A stretch of 64,000 bases of DNA from Variovorax paradoxus (GCF_030811855.1 NZ_JAUSRN010000001.1:558001-622000); one strand, 5' to 3'. Positions 52,395-62,300 are shown, counted from the stretch's first letter. Notes: a model not told the origin generated them from the sequence alone. Numbers and translations: made by a program.

Positions 52395-53438
52395 CTACGA
52401 AACGCCATCATGCCCACCAGCACGACGCCGCTTCCAAATCACGCCGTCCGCCAAGTAGTGGTGAAAGTTCAAGACCAAGTGCGCAATGAGAATGGTCGGG
52501 AGCCCCAGCCAAAGAAGACTTTCTCCGACACCGCCAGCGGCCGCGTACAAGATGGCTCCCGCGGTTGAACACGTCAGAAAAAAAATCGCTGGGGGCTTCA
52601 AAGCCTCCACTAATGACTTGCGACGTGCTAATGCATCGTCTGACTTATCCCTATTTTTTCCCGTCGTGCTTCCGGGCTGCCGCTGACGATAGACGAATAT
52701 CAAGTACTGGATGTTGTGCCAAACGTTGACCACCAACCAGCCAACAGTGATGTCACTGATCCAGACATAGCCGACCAACGAAATCACCAAATGGGAGAGC
52801 ACGAAGCTGTTGAAAGGATCGTCAGCCTGCCGCGCGCCCCTGGCATACCACAGGCATGCAAACCAGCACAATGCACCAACGACGGCTGCGGCCCCTGCCG
52901 CAAAGGCCAACTCCTGCGGGATGGGTGGCAACCAGATCGGGTATCCCAGAAAACTGCTGGGCGCCTGCGCACTGCGATGCAAATATCCCCACGCAGGAAA
53001 CAAATAAATCAGCAAATAGGCCAGGCCTTGATAAGGCCGCTGAAGCCGACGGTGATGACGTCTTGCGATTCCATAGCTCTGGCGAGAAACATGGAACGTC
53101 TGAAGTACAAAATAAAGAGCAATCAGCCCAGTCGCTTCATATGCAAGCGCAATGATCGTCAAGCCCGCCAATATTGCGATTGGTGCGACAACGATCAGAG
53201 CCCAACGCCGGCGAATGCGCGACGAGATCGCGCCGATGCGCGTGTAAGTCGCAACCAAATGAGGATTTGCCAGCAACCATATATCGATATAGAGGATGGC
53301 CAGCATCATCGGTGCGGACCACGATGCCAACGCTCCGGCCGATAGCGCCGCGAACAGGTTGCCAAAGATGAGCCAGTGCTCCTGGCGCCGCGCAGCGCTC
53401 GTGGCGCTCCCCAACGAAAGCTGCGCGTGAACGGTCAT
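52395..53438 (-). CDS. Multi-pass membrane protein with conserved histidines
   Basis: This 347-residue integral membrane protein has about eight hydrophobic segments. Histidine-bearing motifs recur near helix ends: TFHVSRQSYGIARRHHRR, NVWHNIQYLIF and NFHHYLADGVIWKRR. This spacing resembles membrane di-iron or haem-like enzymes more than a transporter. I do not know the reaction. The ATGA start overlaps the stop of the upstream exported protein, so the two are likely to work together. Confidence 0.7.
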   Translation of the reverse strand: MTVHAQLSLGSATSAARRQEHWLIFGNLFAALSAGALASWSAPMMLAILYIDIWLLANPHLVATYTRIGAISSRIRRRWALIVVAPIAILAGLTIIALAYEATGLIALYFVLQTFHVSRQSYGIARRHHRRLQRPYQGLAYLLIYLFPAWGYLHRSAQAPSSFLGYPIWLPPIPQELAFAAGAAAVVGALCWFACLWYARGARQADDPFNSFVLSHLVISLVGYVWISDITVGWLVVNVWHNIQYLIFVYRQRQPGSTTGKNRDKSDDALARRKSLVEALKPPAIFFLTCSTAGAILYAAAGGVGESLLWLGLPTILIAHLVLNFHHYLADGVIWKRRRAGGHDGVS

Positions 53439-54445
53439 GTCACGACCATCGGAGTCGGTTGCGGCCGCGGCGATCCGAGGGGCGCTCGTTTGGGAGGTAA
53501 CGAAAACACGGAGCGAGACCTCAGATAGCGCTCGAGGTCGGTACGCATGCTTTCGTATGCCGCATTCCGCGCTGCCGTGAATCTCGACTCCAGGGTTGCA
53601 CGGCTCAGGACGCCCGACAAACCCGCCGGGGGAAGTTGCTGGTACGGATCGTAATGTTCGGTGACCTCGCAGGGGTAGCAGTGGCCGTCTGCGTCGTACT
53701 GGCTGTAGATTGTCACCTTGTAGACCACGCCGCCGTCCTTGACCGGATCCACGGGAAAGCTGAAAGTCAGAGTGAGCTCGGAAGCCTTTGGAGGAGCCTC
53801 GCTTTCAACAGACAGGAAGCCAGCGCTCCGGTAAGCGCGAACAATATTTTCCTTGAGGTCGGACAAACTGAGGCCGACGAAGGAGTTGCCGAACAAGGTC
53901 TGCTCACCTCGCCATTGCCGCTTGTAGTTGAACTCGAACGAAGGGTCGAGATACTCACGCCCGGCGGACTCAATCGACGAGTACGCATTGTCGATCGCCG
54001 GCACGAGTTGCGCGCTAAGGTCGTACTGAGCCATCCACGGAAGTGTCTTCACAACTTGCGAATTTTTTATCTCGGCAAATCTCAAGAAGCATGGATTGCA
54101 CTTCTTCTTGCTATCGAGCAACTCGTCGGCAGATACGAGAACGATCGGAGCGAACCGAAACTTAGGATCGGCATTGAATTTGAATTCGAAGACCGTCGAC
54201 TTGTTCTTCTGCTCACCCGCGGCAACGAAAGAGAAGTCCGACTTCTGAAACGCCCTGCTCACCAGCGACCGGAATTCCGCAACACTGATATTCCGGTAGG
54301 CAGCGACTGGGAGAGCGGGCGTTCCGATCCTGTAGCTCAGATCCAGAGCACTCTGCGGCAGCTGCGGCAGGGCGAAAGCAGGCAGTTCAGCCAGCAAGAA
54401 GCATCCGCCAAGCAATGCTTTGCGAATGCCCGAAGTAAACATCAT
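53435..54445 (-). CDS. Exported protein with tandem CxxC-containing domains, unknown function
   Basis: This 336-residue protein starts MMFTSGIRKALLGGCFLLAEL, a signal or lipoprotein-like leader, with an AGGGAG site. It contains an internal duplication. ISVAEFRSLVSRAFQKSDF then KKCNPCF in the first half corresponds to LSLSDLKENIVRAYRSAGF then GHCYPCE in the second. Each unit therefore carries one CxxC, which could bind metal or form a redox pair. The tail is Pro-rich. Its stop overlaps the start of the histidine-bearing membrane protein. Confidence 0.65.
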   Translation of the reverse strand: MMFTSGIRKALLGGCFLLAELPAFALPQLPQSALDLSYRIGTPALPVAAYRNISVAEFRSLVSRAFQKSDFSFVAAGEQKNKSTVFEFKFNADPKFRFAPIVLVSADELLDSKKKCNPCFLRFAEIKNSQVVKTLPWMAQYDLSAQLVPAIDNAYSSIESAGREYLDPSFEFNYKRQWRGEQTLFGNSFVGLSLSDLKENIVRAYRSAGFLSVESEAPPKASELTLTFSFPVDPVKDGGVVYKVTIYSQYDADGHCYPCEVTEHYDPYQQLPPAGLSGVLSRATLESRFTAARNAAYESMRTDLERYLRSRSVFSLPPKRAPLGSPRPQPTPMVVT

Positions 54446-54530
54446 GCGTGGCTCCCTGTAAATGCGCCAGTATGTGCGTGGACTCGCCATTGGCGTTCTG
54501 ATGGATGTCCGATACTGGCCGGCCCGTTGT

Positions 54531-54659
54531 TCACTTCGGGTCTTCTGAGGACATGGCTCGTACCTCCCATTTTCCAACCTCGACGAACATCGGGCCAGCT
54601 CTAGCGGAACGAGGCATGTCGGCTTCAACCGTCTCGGGAATGTAGTTCGTTTCAATCAT
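54531..54659 (-). CDS. Possible small peptide gene
   Basis: A 42-codon frame starts at an ATG with a GGAAT-type site and ends SSEDPK. It begins MIETNYIPETVEADMPR. It is upstream of, and on the same strand as, the duplicated-domain protein and the histidine-bearing membrane protein. It could be a small peptide precursor or nothing, as no homologue is known to me. Confidence 0.3.
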   Translation of the reverse strand: MIETNYIPETVEADMPRSARAGPMFVEVGKWEVRAMSSEDPK

Positions 54660-55011
54660 AGGTATTCCGCGGATTCCGCACGTGCAATGGACACTCGTGC
54701 CTCTTGGAAACCGGCACACCGCACCAGGCCAGAGCCCTGTGCAGATTGCACAACACCTGTGCCAAAGTATTGTTTGAGTCGGAATTGTGGCGGCGAGTCC
54801 TGCGAAATCAGAGGAAGTTCGTCACGAAGCAACCGGGTTCATTGACGTCGCGAGACGGCGCAAGGACCCGGACTTAGAAGGAAGTCTTACTTGAAGAGGC
54901 TTTGCTTGAAGGGCTACGTCCACGGCGGGCAAGGCCGGGGCCAGCAAGGCACATACCCGTGCCTCGTTTTCGCATCAAGCAGCGGCCCAGCATCAGGTTT
55001 ACCGAAAACGC
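54660..55011. other. Gene-free stretch
   Basis: About 350 bases lie between the accessory block and the copper cluster. I see no good coding frame, no long inverted repeat and no T-rich terminator. GC rises again toward the copper genes. Confidence 0.5.
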
Positions 55012-55350
55012 TCACGGCGCAGGTTCAATGCGCATGACGACGATCTTGCCGTCCATCTTTCCGGCATCGAAGCGCACCTTGTCGCCGGCCTGGAACTTGT
55101 CGAGCACGCTCTCGTCGCTCACTGCAAAGACCATGGTCATGCTGGGCATGTCCAGGCTCTTCAGCGGGCCGTGCTTGATGGTGAGCTTCTTGTTGTCCTT
55201 GTCGACCTTGCGGATCTCGCCATCGGTGAGATCCGAGGCCGCGGGCTGCGCGACGGCTGGCGCGTCTGCATTGGACGATTGCGCCTCGGCAGCGCCCGCA
55301 AAGGCAAAAGCGGCCACGGCCGCCATGAATGAATAGCGAATCTTCGACAT
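55012..55350 (-). CDS. CusF-like periplasmic copper-binding protein
   Basis: This 112-residue protein has a signal peptide (cleavage after AEA) and the CusF-type OB fold. Copper ligands appear as H60 (IKHGPLK), M71 and M73 (PSMTMVF). The position of E. coli CusF Trp44 is Met68, so the cation-pi contact is missing, as in many CusF-like proteins. It would pass Cu(I) or Ag(I) in the periplasm. It is the last gene of the leftward copper cluster, 30 bases after the cupredoxin gene. Confidence 0.85.
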   Translation of the reverse strand: MSKIRYSFMAAVAAFAFAGAAEAQSSNADAPAVAQPAASDLTDGEIRKVDKDNKKLTIKHGPLKSLDMPSMTMVFAVSDESVLDKFQAGDKVRFDAGKMDGKIVVMRIEPAP

Positions 55351-55380
55351 AGATGTGTCTATCCTGAAAGCTTGTCGGGT

Positions 55381-55860
55381 TTACTTGGCCACCGTCACGG
55401 CACCCTTCATGCCGGCGTCGTAGTGGCCGGGCTGCAGGCATGCGAAATCGACCTTGCCGGCCTTGGTGAACTGCCACACGATCTCGCCGCTCTTGCCGGC
55501 GGCCAAAGTCACCATGTTCGGATCGGCGTGTTCCATCTCGGGGTTCTTCTTCATGGCCTCGTAGTGCTCCTTGAGCTCCTTCTCGGTGCCGAGCACGAGC
55601 TCGTGTTTCAGCTGCCCCGAGTTCTTGACGACGAAGCGAACGGTCTCGCCCTGCTTCACGCGGAGGTCGGCGGGCGTGAAGCGCATGCCGTCGGTCATGT
55701 CGACGTGGATGGTTCGCATGGCTCTGGAGGCCGAGCCGGGCTTGCCGATGGCTTCGTCGCCGTCGCCATGGCCGCCGGCGTGATTGCCGGTGGCAGAGGC
55801 GGCTATGGCCGCAAAAGCGAGGAGCGCGGGGAAGGCGGTGTTGCGGAGGATGTGCTTCAT
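55381..55860 (-). CDS. Exported cupredoxin
   Basis: This 159-residue protein has a signal peptide (cleavage after ASA). After a His/Gly-rich stretch comes a type 1 copper fold with the His in LKHELVLG and the Cys/His/Met loop CLQPGHYDAGM near the C-terminus. Such proteins shuttle electrons or bind copper in copper-resistance clusters. A good AAGGAAACC site lies before the ATG. Redox partnership with the multicopper oxidase encoded upstream is likely. Confidence 0.88.
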   Translation of the reverse strand: MKHILRNTAFPALLAFAAIAASATGNHAGGHGDGDEAIGKPGSASRAMRTIHVDMTDGMRFTPADLRVKQGETVRFVVKNSGQLKHELVLGTEKELKEHYEAMKKNPEMEHADPNMVTLAAGKSGEIVWQFTKAGKVDFACLQPGHYDAGMKGAVTVAK

Positions 55861-55919
55861 GGTTTCCTTCTGAGAGTTGGAGGGAAGAGAGAAAAATGCG
55901 GATAAATGGATAAATGAAC

Positions 55920-57335
55920 TCAGTGCCCCGCGTGGCCGCTGCCGGGCTTGCGGACCTGCACTTCGATGTTCTTGGCGGGCATGTTCTGCGCCGGCATCGC
56001 GGCCGCGCCGGCATCGCGCCGGCGCGAGGTTTCGGGCAACGAACCATCGAATTCGTAGGCCACGGTGCCCTTGGGATGCCTGAACCAGCCGGGGTTCGAA
56101 TAGTCCCCGGCCTTCTGGTTCTTGCGCACCTTCACCACGCTGAACATGCCGCCCATCTCGACCGATCCGAACGGTCCTTCGCCGGTCATCATTCGCGCGG
56201 TGTTGTCGGGAATCGGCATCTCCATTTCGCCCATGTCGGCCATGCCGCGTTCGCCCATCACCATGTAGTCGGGCACCAGGTTCGTGATCTGCTTGACCAT
56301 GTCCTTGTGGTCGAGGCCGATCAGCGTGGGCACGTCGTGGCCCATCGCGTTCATCGTGTGATGGCTCTTGTGGCAGTGAAAGGCCCAGTCGCCTTCCTCG
56401 TCGGCCACGAACTCCAGCTGGCGCATCTGGCCGACCGCCACGTCGGTGGTCACCTCGTAGTGGCGCGTGCTCTTGGGCGTCGGTCCGCCATCGGTGCCGG
56501 TGACGAGGAATTCATGCCCGTGCAGATGCATCGGATGGTTCGTCATCGTCAGGTTGCCGATGCGGATGCGCACCTTGTCGTTCAGCCTGACGTTGAGCGA
56601 ATCGATGCCCGGAAAGATCCGGCTGTTCCATGACCACAGATTGAAGTCCAGCATCGTCATGATCTTGGGCGTGGCGCTCCCGGGCTCCACGTCGTAGGCG
56701 TTGAGCAAGAAGACGAAGTCGCGGTCCACCTTGTCGATCAGCGGATGCTCGGCCTTCGGATGCGTCACCCAGAAGCCCATCATCCCCATGGCCATCTGGG
56801 TCATCTCGTCGGCATGCGGGTGATACATGAAGGTGCCGGGCCGGCGCGCGACGAACTCGTAGACGAAGGTCTTGCCGGGCCGGATCGGCGGCTGCGTCAA
56901 GCCCGAGACGCCGTCCATGCCGTTGGGCAGGCGCTGCCCGTGCCAGTGCACACTGGTGTGCTCGGGCAGCTTGTTGGTCACGAAGATCCGCACCCTGTCG
57001 CCTTCCACCACCTCGATGGTGGGGCCGGGCGACTGGCCGTTGTAGCCCCACAGGTTGGCCTTGAAACCAGGCGCCATTTCGCGCACGACGGGCTCGGCCA
57101 CCAGATGGAACTCCTTCACGCCGTTGTTCATGCGCCAGGGCAGCGTCCAGCCGTTGAGCGTGACCACGGGGTTGTAGGGCCGCCCGCTCGAAGGCACGAG
57201 CGGCGGCATGGTGTTGGGCGTGGTCTGCGTGACAGGCTCGGGCAAGGCGGCCGTCGCCACCTTGCTCACGCTCGCGGCGGCAATGGCACCAGTGATGGCA
57301 CCCGCGCCGCTCAGAAAATTACGTCTGTTGGTCAT
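55920..57335 (-). CDS. Multicopper oxidase with Met-rich C-terminal extension
   Basis: This 471-residue periplasmic oxidase has a twin-arginine leader (TNRRNFLSGAG). Copper motifs are HWHG (130-133), HPH (172-174), HPMHLHGHEF (about 267-276) and the type 1 site HCHKSHHTMNAM with C321, H326 and M331. Unusually, about 140 residues follow the type 1 site, including a Met-rich stretch (VMGERGMADMGEMEMP). The family oxidises Cu(I) to protect the periplasm. The ATG at 57335 is chosen over a TTG ten codons earlier because it starts the Tat leader. Confidence 0.9.
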   Translation of the reverse strand: MTNRRNFLSGAGAITGAIAAASVSKVATAALPEPVTQTTPNTMPPLVPSSGRPYNPVVTLNGWTLPWRMNNGVKEFHLVAEPVVREMAPGFKANLWGYNGQSPGPTIEVVEGDRVRIFVTNKLPEHTSVHWHGQRLPNGMDGVSGLTQPPIRPGKTFVYEFVARRPGTFMYHPHADEMTQMAMGMMGFWVTHPKAEHPLIDKVDRDFVFLLNAYDVEPGSATPKIMTMLDFNLWSWNSRIFPGIDSLNVRLNDKVRIRIGNLTMTNHPMHLHGHEFLVTGTDGGPTPKSTRHYEVTTDVAVGQMRQLEFVADEEGDWAFHCHKSHHTMNAMGHDVPTLIGLDHKDMVKQITNLVPDYMVMGERGMADMGEMEMPIPDNTARMMTGEGPFGSVEMGGMFSVVKVRKNQKAGDYSNPGWFRHPKGTVAYEFDGSLPETSRRRDAGAAAMPAQNMPAKNIEVQVRKPGSGHAGH

Positions 57336-57370
57336 GTCGTTCAAATCGTTGATGGGCACAGGCAATGCGC

Positions 57371-58795
57371 TCAGTGGGCGGCGCCGGCGGAGGCGGCTTC
57401 GCCACCCACGCTGGCGGTCGAAGCACCCATGGCCATGGGCTTGCCGATCACGGAGGCCGCCAGCGCGGCATCGGCCAGCCAGAACTGCTGCTGGGCATTG
57501 ATGGCTTTGGTGACGCTTGCGATCTGGTCGCGCGCCTCGGCCAACAGCTCGAAGACGCCGATCAGCATGCCGTTGTAGCGAAGCAGGTTCTCGTCGGCCA
57601 TGGCCTGGCGCAGCGGCACGATCTCGTCGCGGTAGTGCCGCGCGATGTCGTAGGCCGTGCGATAGGCCGAGTAGCCTTCGCGCAGCTGCGACGAGGCACC
57701 GCGCACCGCCGCGTCGTAGCGGTTGGCCGCGGCCAGCGACTGCGCGTTCAGCACATCCCGCTGCGCCGAGCCCCAGTCGAACAGCGGCAGCCGGATGTCG
57801 AGCTCGAAGCCGCGTCGCGTGCTCTTCGTGCCTTCCGCGTTGTCGAACACCGTGTCGCGCCGGCCGCCCACCTCCACGTCGATGAAGGTCGTCAGCAGAT
57901 TGATGCCTTGCGACTTGCCCGCCACGTCCAGCTGCGCACGCGCCAGCTGCACGTCCAGGCGCTGCTCGGTCGCGGTGGCGGCCACTTCCTTGGGCTCACG
58001 CGGCGCCTTGGGCAGATCGGGCAGCCGATCGGGCAAGGCCAGTTTTGCGGCCTGCGCATCGTCCAGGCCCAACGCACGCACCAGCTCCTCGCGCGCGGCA
58101 GTGACGGCGTGCCGCGCGGACGCCAGCTGCGTGGTCGCGTCGGCATAGAACACCTGCTGGCGCGCCCGCTGGAGCTTGCTGAAGTTGCCGATCTGCTGCA
58201 TGCGCCGCGCGAGTTCCGCGCTGGCCTGGGCCGAGCGGTTGACCTGCTCGGCGTACTGCAGCATCTGCTGCGCGGCAACGGCGCGCACCCACGCCTGCCG
58301 AACCTGCGTCACTTGGTCCACCACGGCGCCGGTGAGCTGCACCTTGGCTTCTGCGGACTGGCTGCGCGACATGGTCAAGCGCTGTGGCAGCAGGATGAGG
58401 TCGACGAGGCCGAAGGACAGCAGCCGCCCGATTTCGAGTTCGCTGCCAAGGCGCATGCGCTCGAAAGTGAAGACCGGGTTGAGCATCCGGCCCGTCTGAT
58501 TGGCCGCCGCCATCTCGCCCCAGCTCTGCGCGACCAGGGCCTGCACGGCCGGACTGTTGGCCAGCGCAAGCTGCACCGCATCGCCTTGCGACAGCGGCTT
58601 GGACAGCAGCTCTTGCGACAGCGCCGCGCGGCGGTCCCGCTGCTCTTGCGTGCGGCTGAGTTCGAGCTTGCCGCCGGTGAACTGCTGTGCCTGCGCGTTC
58701 GTGTCCTTGAGGGCGTCGTCGATGCCCACCGAAGCACAGCCGGCAAGAAAGGCGGCCGCGACGGCGACAGCCGAAAGGCGCAACGCGCGCTTCAT
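57371..58795 (-). CDS. TolC-family outer-membrane lipoprotein
   Basis: This 474-residue protein has a lipoprotein signal (AFLAGCASV) and the coiled-coil-rich TolC/CusC fold: long Gln/Ala/Arg helices, with LRLGSELEIGRLLSFGLVDLI-type segments. It would form the outer-membrane channel for efflux. No RND pump or adaptor gene is in the window, so it may pair with one elsewhere. AGGAGCAGCC precedes the ATG. It lies within the copper cluster, and its start overlaps the stop of the small upstream gene. Confidence 0.88.
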   Translation of the reverse strand: MKRALRLSAVAVAAAFLAGCASVGIDDALKDTNAQAQQFTGGKLELSRTQEQRDRRAALSQELLSKPLSQGDAVQLALANSPAVQALVAQSWGEMAAANQTGRMLNPVFTFERMRLGSELEIGRLLSFGLVDLILLPQRLTMSRSQSAEAKVQLTGAVVDQVTQVRQAWVRAVAAQQMLQYAEQVNRSAQASAELARRMQQIGNFSKLQRARQQVFYADATTQLASARHAVTAAREELVRALGLDDAQAAKLALPDRLPDLPKAPREPKEVAATATEQRLDVQLARAQLDVAGKSQGINLLTTFIDVEVGGRRDTVFDNAEGTKSTRRGFELDIRLPLFDWGSAQRDVLNAQSLAAANRYDAAVRGASSQLREGYSAYRTAYDIARHYRDEIVPLRQAMADENLLRYNGMLIGVFELLAEARDQIASVTKAINAQQQFWLADAALAASVIGKPMAMGASTASVGGEAASAGAAH

Positions 58796-59115
58796 GGCTG
58801 CTCCTTCTTCTCCGGCATCGGCATCGCATGGCCCTGATGTGCGGCGGGTGCATCCGCTGCTGCGCCCTTGGACGATTCGGCGGCCGCCGGCGGCGCGCCC
58901 TCAGCAGCCTCCTTGGCGTAGGCCTGCCAGCCGCCGCGGCGGTAGACCGTTTCGTTGGCCTCCTTCCACGGAATTGGTTTTTCGTCGGCGAAGGGCCGGT
59001 AGCCCTCGAGCGCGGACTTGTAGTTCAGGACCGTCGGCGCGGGCTGCGCCGCTGCAGACAATGCCGCAAAAGCGGAAAGTAGAGCCAGCCAACCGGCCGG
59101 CGATGAATGGAACAT
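58792..59115 (-). CDS. Small exported protein of the copper cluster
   Basis: This 107-residue protein has a signal peptide (cleavage after SAAAQ). The mature part includes VLNYKSALEGYRPFADEKPIPW and a His/Met-bearing tail, HQGHAMPMPEKKEQP. The middle is Ala-rich. The end may bind copper. Its ATG has a GAGGACGCC site. I do not recognise a family, but similar small genes precede TolC-like genes in copper clusters. Confidence 0.7.
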   Translation of the reverse strand: MFHSSPAGWLALLSAFAALSAAAQPAPTVLNYKSALEGYRPFADEKPIPWKEANETVYRRGGWQAYAKEAAEGAPPAAAESSKGAAADAPAAHQGHAMPMPEKKEQP

Positions 59116-59232
59116 GGCGTCCTCGCGTGTTCATGAACGAGTGCGTCGAAGCTGCCCAATGGGCATGACGCAGGCGATGCATGCGCGCTCGCGGCAGCCC
59201 ATGGCCGGGCCGCACGCAGGCGCACGAACGCT

Positions 59233-59646
59233 TCAGGCGCGAGGAGGTTTGTCGAGAAGGCGAGGCACGGCCGTGGCCACGGTGGTGGCGGGCTCGGCCA
59301 GATCGGCGCGGGGAAGGCCCTGGAACACTGCGAGTTCCAGCGTGCTGGTCAGCGCCGTGGCATGGCAGGCGCCGCAGGTGCCGCACTTGTGCATGGAGTC
59401 GGCCCCTGCATGCGCGCTGGCGTCGGCGCTGTCGTGCGCGGGCTGCTTGGCGTCTTGCGCTGCGACTTCGTGGTGATGGCGATGATCCGCATGCCCGCCA
59501 CCATGCGACGCCGCAGCGGTGGACGCTGCAGCCATCACCGCATCGCCCTGCCCCGGTCCGCAAAAGGACATGGCTGCCGCCGCGTAGGCCTGGAAAGGCA
59601 CGGCAAACATCATGATCCAAAGGACGAAAAGGCGAACCCGGTGCAT
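59233..59646 (-). CDS. His-rich exported protein, probable copper-cluster leader gene
   Basis: This 137-residue protein has a signal peptide (cleavage after AYA). The mature part has a His-rich run (HGGGHADHRHHHE), a MHKCGTCGACHA cluster and a basic C-terminus. The metal-binding residues fit copper or zinc buffering. It is the first gene of the leftward copper cluster, 117 bases upstream of the next gene. It may act as a metal sponge or sensor; DUF2946-type proteins are somewhat similar. Confidence 0.7.
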   Translation of the reverse strand: MHRVRLFVLWIMMFAVPFQAYAAAAMSFCGPGQGDAVMAAASTAAASHGGGHADHRHHHEVAAQDAKQPAHDSADASAHAGADSMHKCGTCGACHATALTSTLELAVFQGLPRADLAEPATTVATAVPRLLDKPPRA

Positions 59647-59819
59647 GTGCCCGATTGTAGATAGAGCGGTGCATCCGTCTACGCTGTGGGTCTATCCAGT
59701 CGGCGGCCGGCGCCATCGTTAGTAGGAAAGTACCGACCCCGACTGGCGGCCCCGGCCCGCGCGGGATGTCGGTGGTTGTGGCTCAGATGAAGGGTCAGTC
59801 AGGCAACGGAGGTAATCCT

Positions 59820-60308
59820 ATGCATGCAAAAGCTCGTTTCCTCGGCCATTCCGTGCATCAGATGCTCGTGGTTTTTCCACTCGGGCTGCTGGCCACGGCG
59901 GTTGTCTTCGACTTGATCTATCTCGCGGGCCGGAGCCAGGTCATGGCGGCCGTGTCGTATTGGATGATCGCAGCCGGCTTGGTGGGCGGTGTTCTGGCCG
60001 CGCCCTTCGGCACCATCGATTGGCTGAGCATTCCGGCCGGCACGCGCGCCAAGCGCATCGGCGCCATGCACGGCGCCGGCAATGCGGTGGTGCTGCTTCT
60101 CTTCGCGTTGAGCTTCCTGCTGCGCGACCGCGACTATGCGCCGGTGCCAAGCCAGATGGTCTGGGCCTTTGCAGGAGCAGCCCTTGCGCTGGTCACGGCT
60201 TGGCTGGGCGGTGAACTGGTGGACCGGCTCGCGGTGGGCGTCGACGAGGACGCCGACTTGAACGCGCCCAGTTCGTTGCGCAAGCCGCATACGGAAACAG
60301 GCAAGTAG
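59820..60308 (+). CDS. DUF2231-family membrane protein
   Basis: This 162-residue protein has four hydrophobic segments and the DUF2231 features HSVHQMLVVFPLGLLATAVVFD near the N-terminus and MHGAGNAVVLLLFALSFLLR later. A strong GGAGGTAATCCT site fixes the ATG at 59820. Members of this family can carry a haem or metal near the conserved His, and their function is open. It diverges from the copper cluster and converges with an aldehyde dehydrogenase. Confidence 0.85.
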   Translation: MHAKARFLGHSVHQMLVVFPLGLLATAVVFDLIYLAGRSQVMAAVSYWMIAAGLVGGVLAAPFGTIDWLSIPAGTRAKRIGAMHGAGNAVVLLLFALSFLLRDRDYAPVPSQMVWAFAGAALALVTAWLGGELVDRLAVGVDEDADLNAPSSLRKPHTETGK

Positions 60309-60325
60309 CTGCGTTGTCCTGCAGC

Positions 60326-60360
60326 AGGCCGCGCGGCAACCAAACTTGCGCGCGCGGCCT
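60326..60360. terminator. Bidirectional hairpin between convergent genes
   Basis: AGGCCGCGCG (60326-60335) and CGCGCGGCCT (60351-60360) form a perfect ten-pair stem around a 15-base loop, in the 60-base gap between convergent stops. There is no T-tract, but the stem is very stable and could serve both genes. Confidence 0.5.
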
Positions 60361-60368
60361 CTGCACGC

Positions 60369-61889
<1,521 letters not shown>

Positions 61890-61967
61890 GGTCTTTTCGT
61901 CTCCGTTGAGTAGGGGTGGAAGGGGACCGCGCAAACCAGATGCAGCGCAGCCCCTGGTGTGCTGCAT

Positions 61968-61983
61968 TGCACTTGCCGTGCCA
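61968..61983 (-). promoter_or_regulatory. Sigma-54 promoter of the aldehyde dehydrogenase gene
   Basis: On the minus strand TGGCACGGCAAGTGCA matches the sigma-54 consensus TGGCACGNNNNTTGCW at every fixed position but one. The -24 GG and -12 GC are ten bases apart, as required. It points toward the gene starting at 61889. Sigma-54 promoters need an upstream enhancer-binding activator. Confidence 0.7.
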
Positions 61984-62076
61984 CGTGGGCTTGGCCGCGA
62001 TTCGCCCTGCCTGGCACGTGGACCGGGCCAGTTTCTTGCGCCATACCGCAACAGAAGCGCGTGCTGCGGCGCGCAC

Positions 62077-62109
62077 CTGTCACGAAAAGGGACAGTGCAA
62101 CACTGCACT
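62077..62109. promoter_or_regulatory. Probable enhancer-binding sites for an AcoR-like activator
   Basis: Two dyads lie about 100-125 bases upstream of the sigma-54 promoter: CTGTC (62077-62081) with GACAG (62091-62095), and AGTGCA (62094-62099) with TGCACT (62104-62109). This distance is normal for enhancer-binding sites. No activator gene lies within the window near the site. The role is an inference. Confidence 0.5.
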
Positions 62110-62300
62110 CATGCTCAAACCTGAGACCTCGCGCCAAAGAAGATGCTGACATCGGCGCGACTGCGAAATCCTGTGCTGGATCGCGAGCCCAATTCGGTGT
62201 GAACGGGCGTGGGGTGGCTTCTATGCTTGTAGTGCACGACACCTCCTCACCTGTGGCCGCTGCGGCGCCATCCTCCCCTTCTCACTGGAGTTCCCCTCGT

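Noticed and set aside
54902-55336. A 144-codon plus-strand frame
   Set aside because: It is opposite the CusF-like gene, which has a signal peptide and copper motifs.
59651-59720. A copper-regulator box before the His-rich gene
   Set aside because: A short dyad GTAGA/TCTAC is present but does not match a CueR or CopR box well enough to report.
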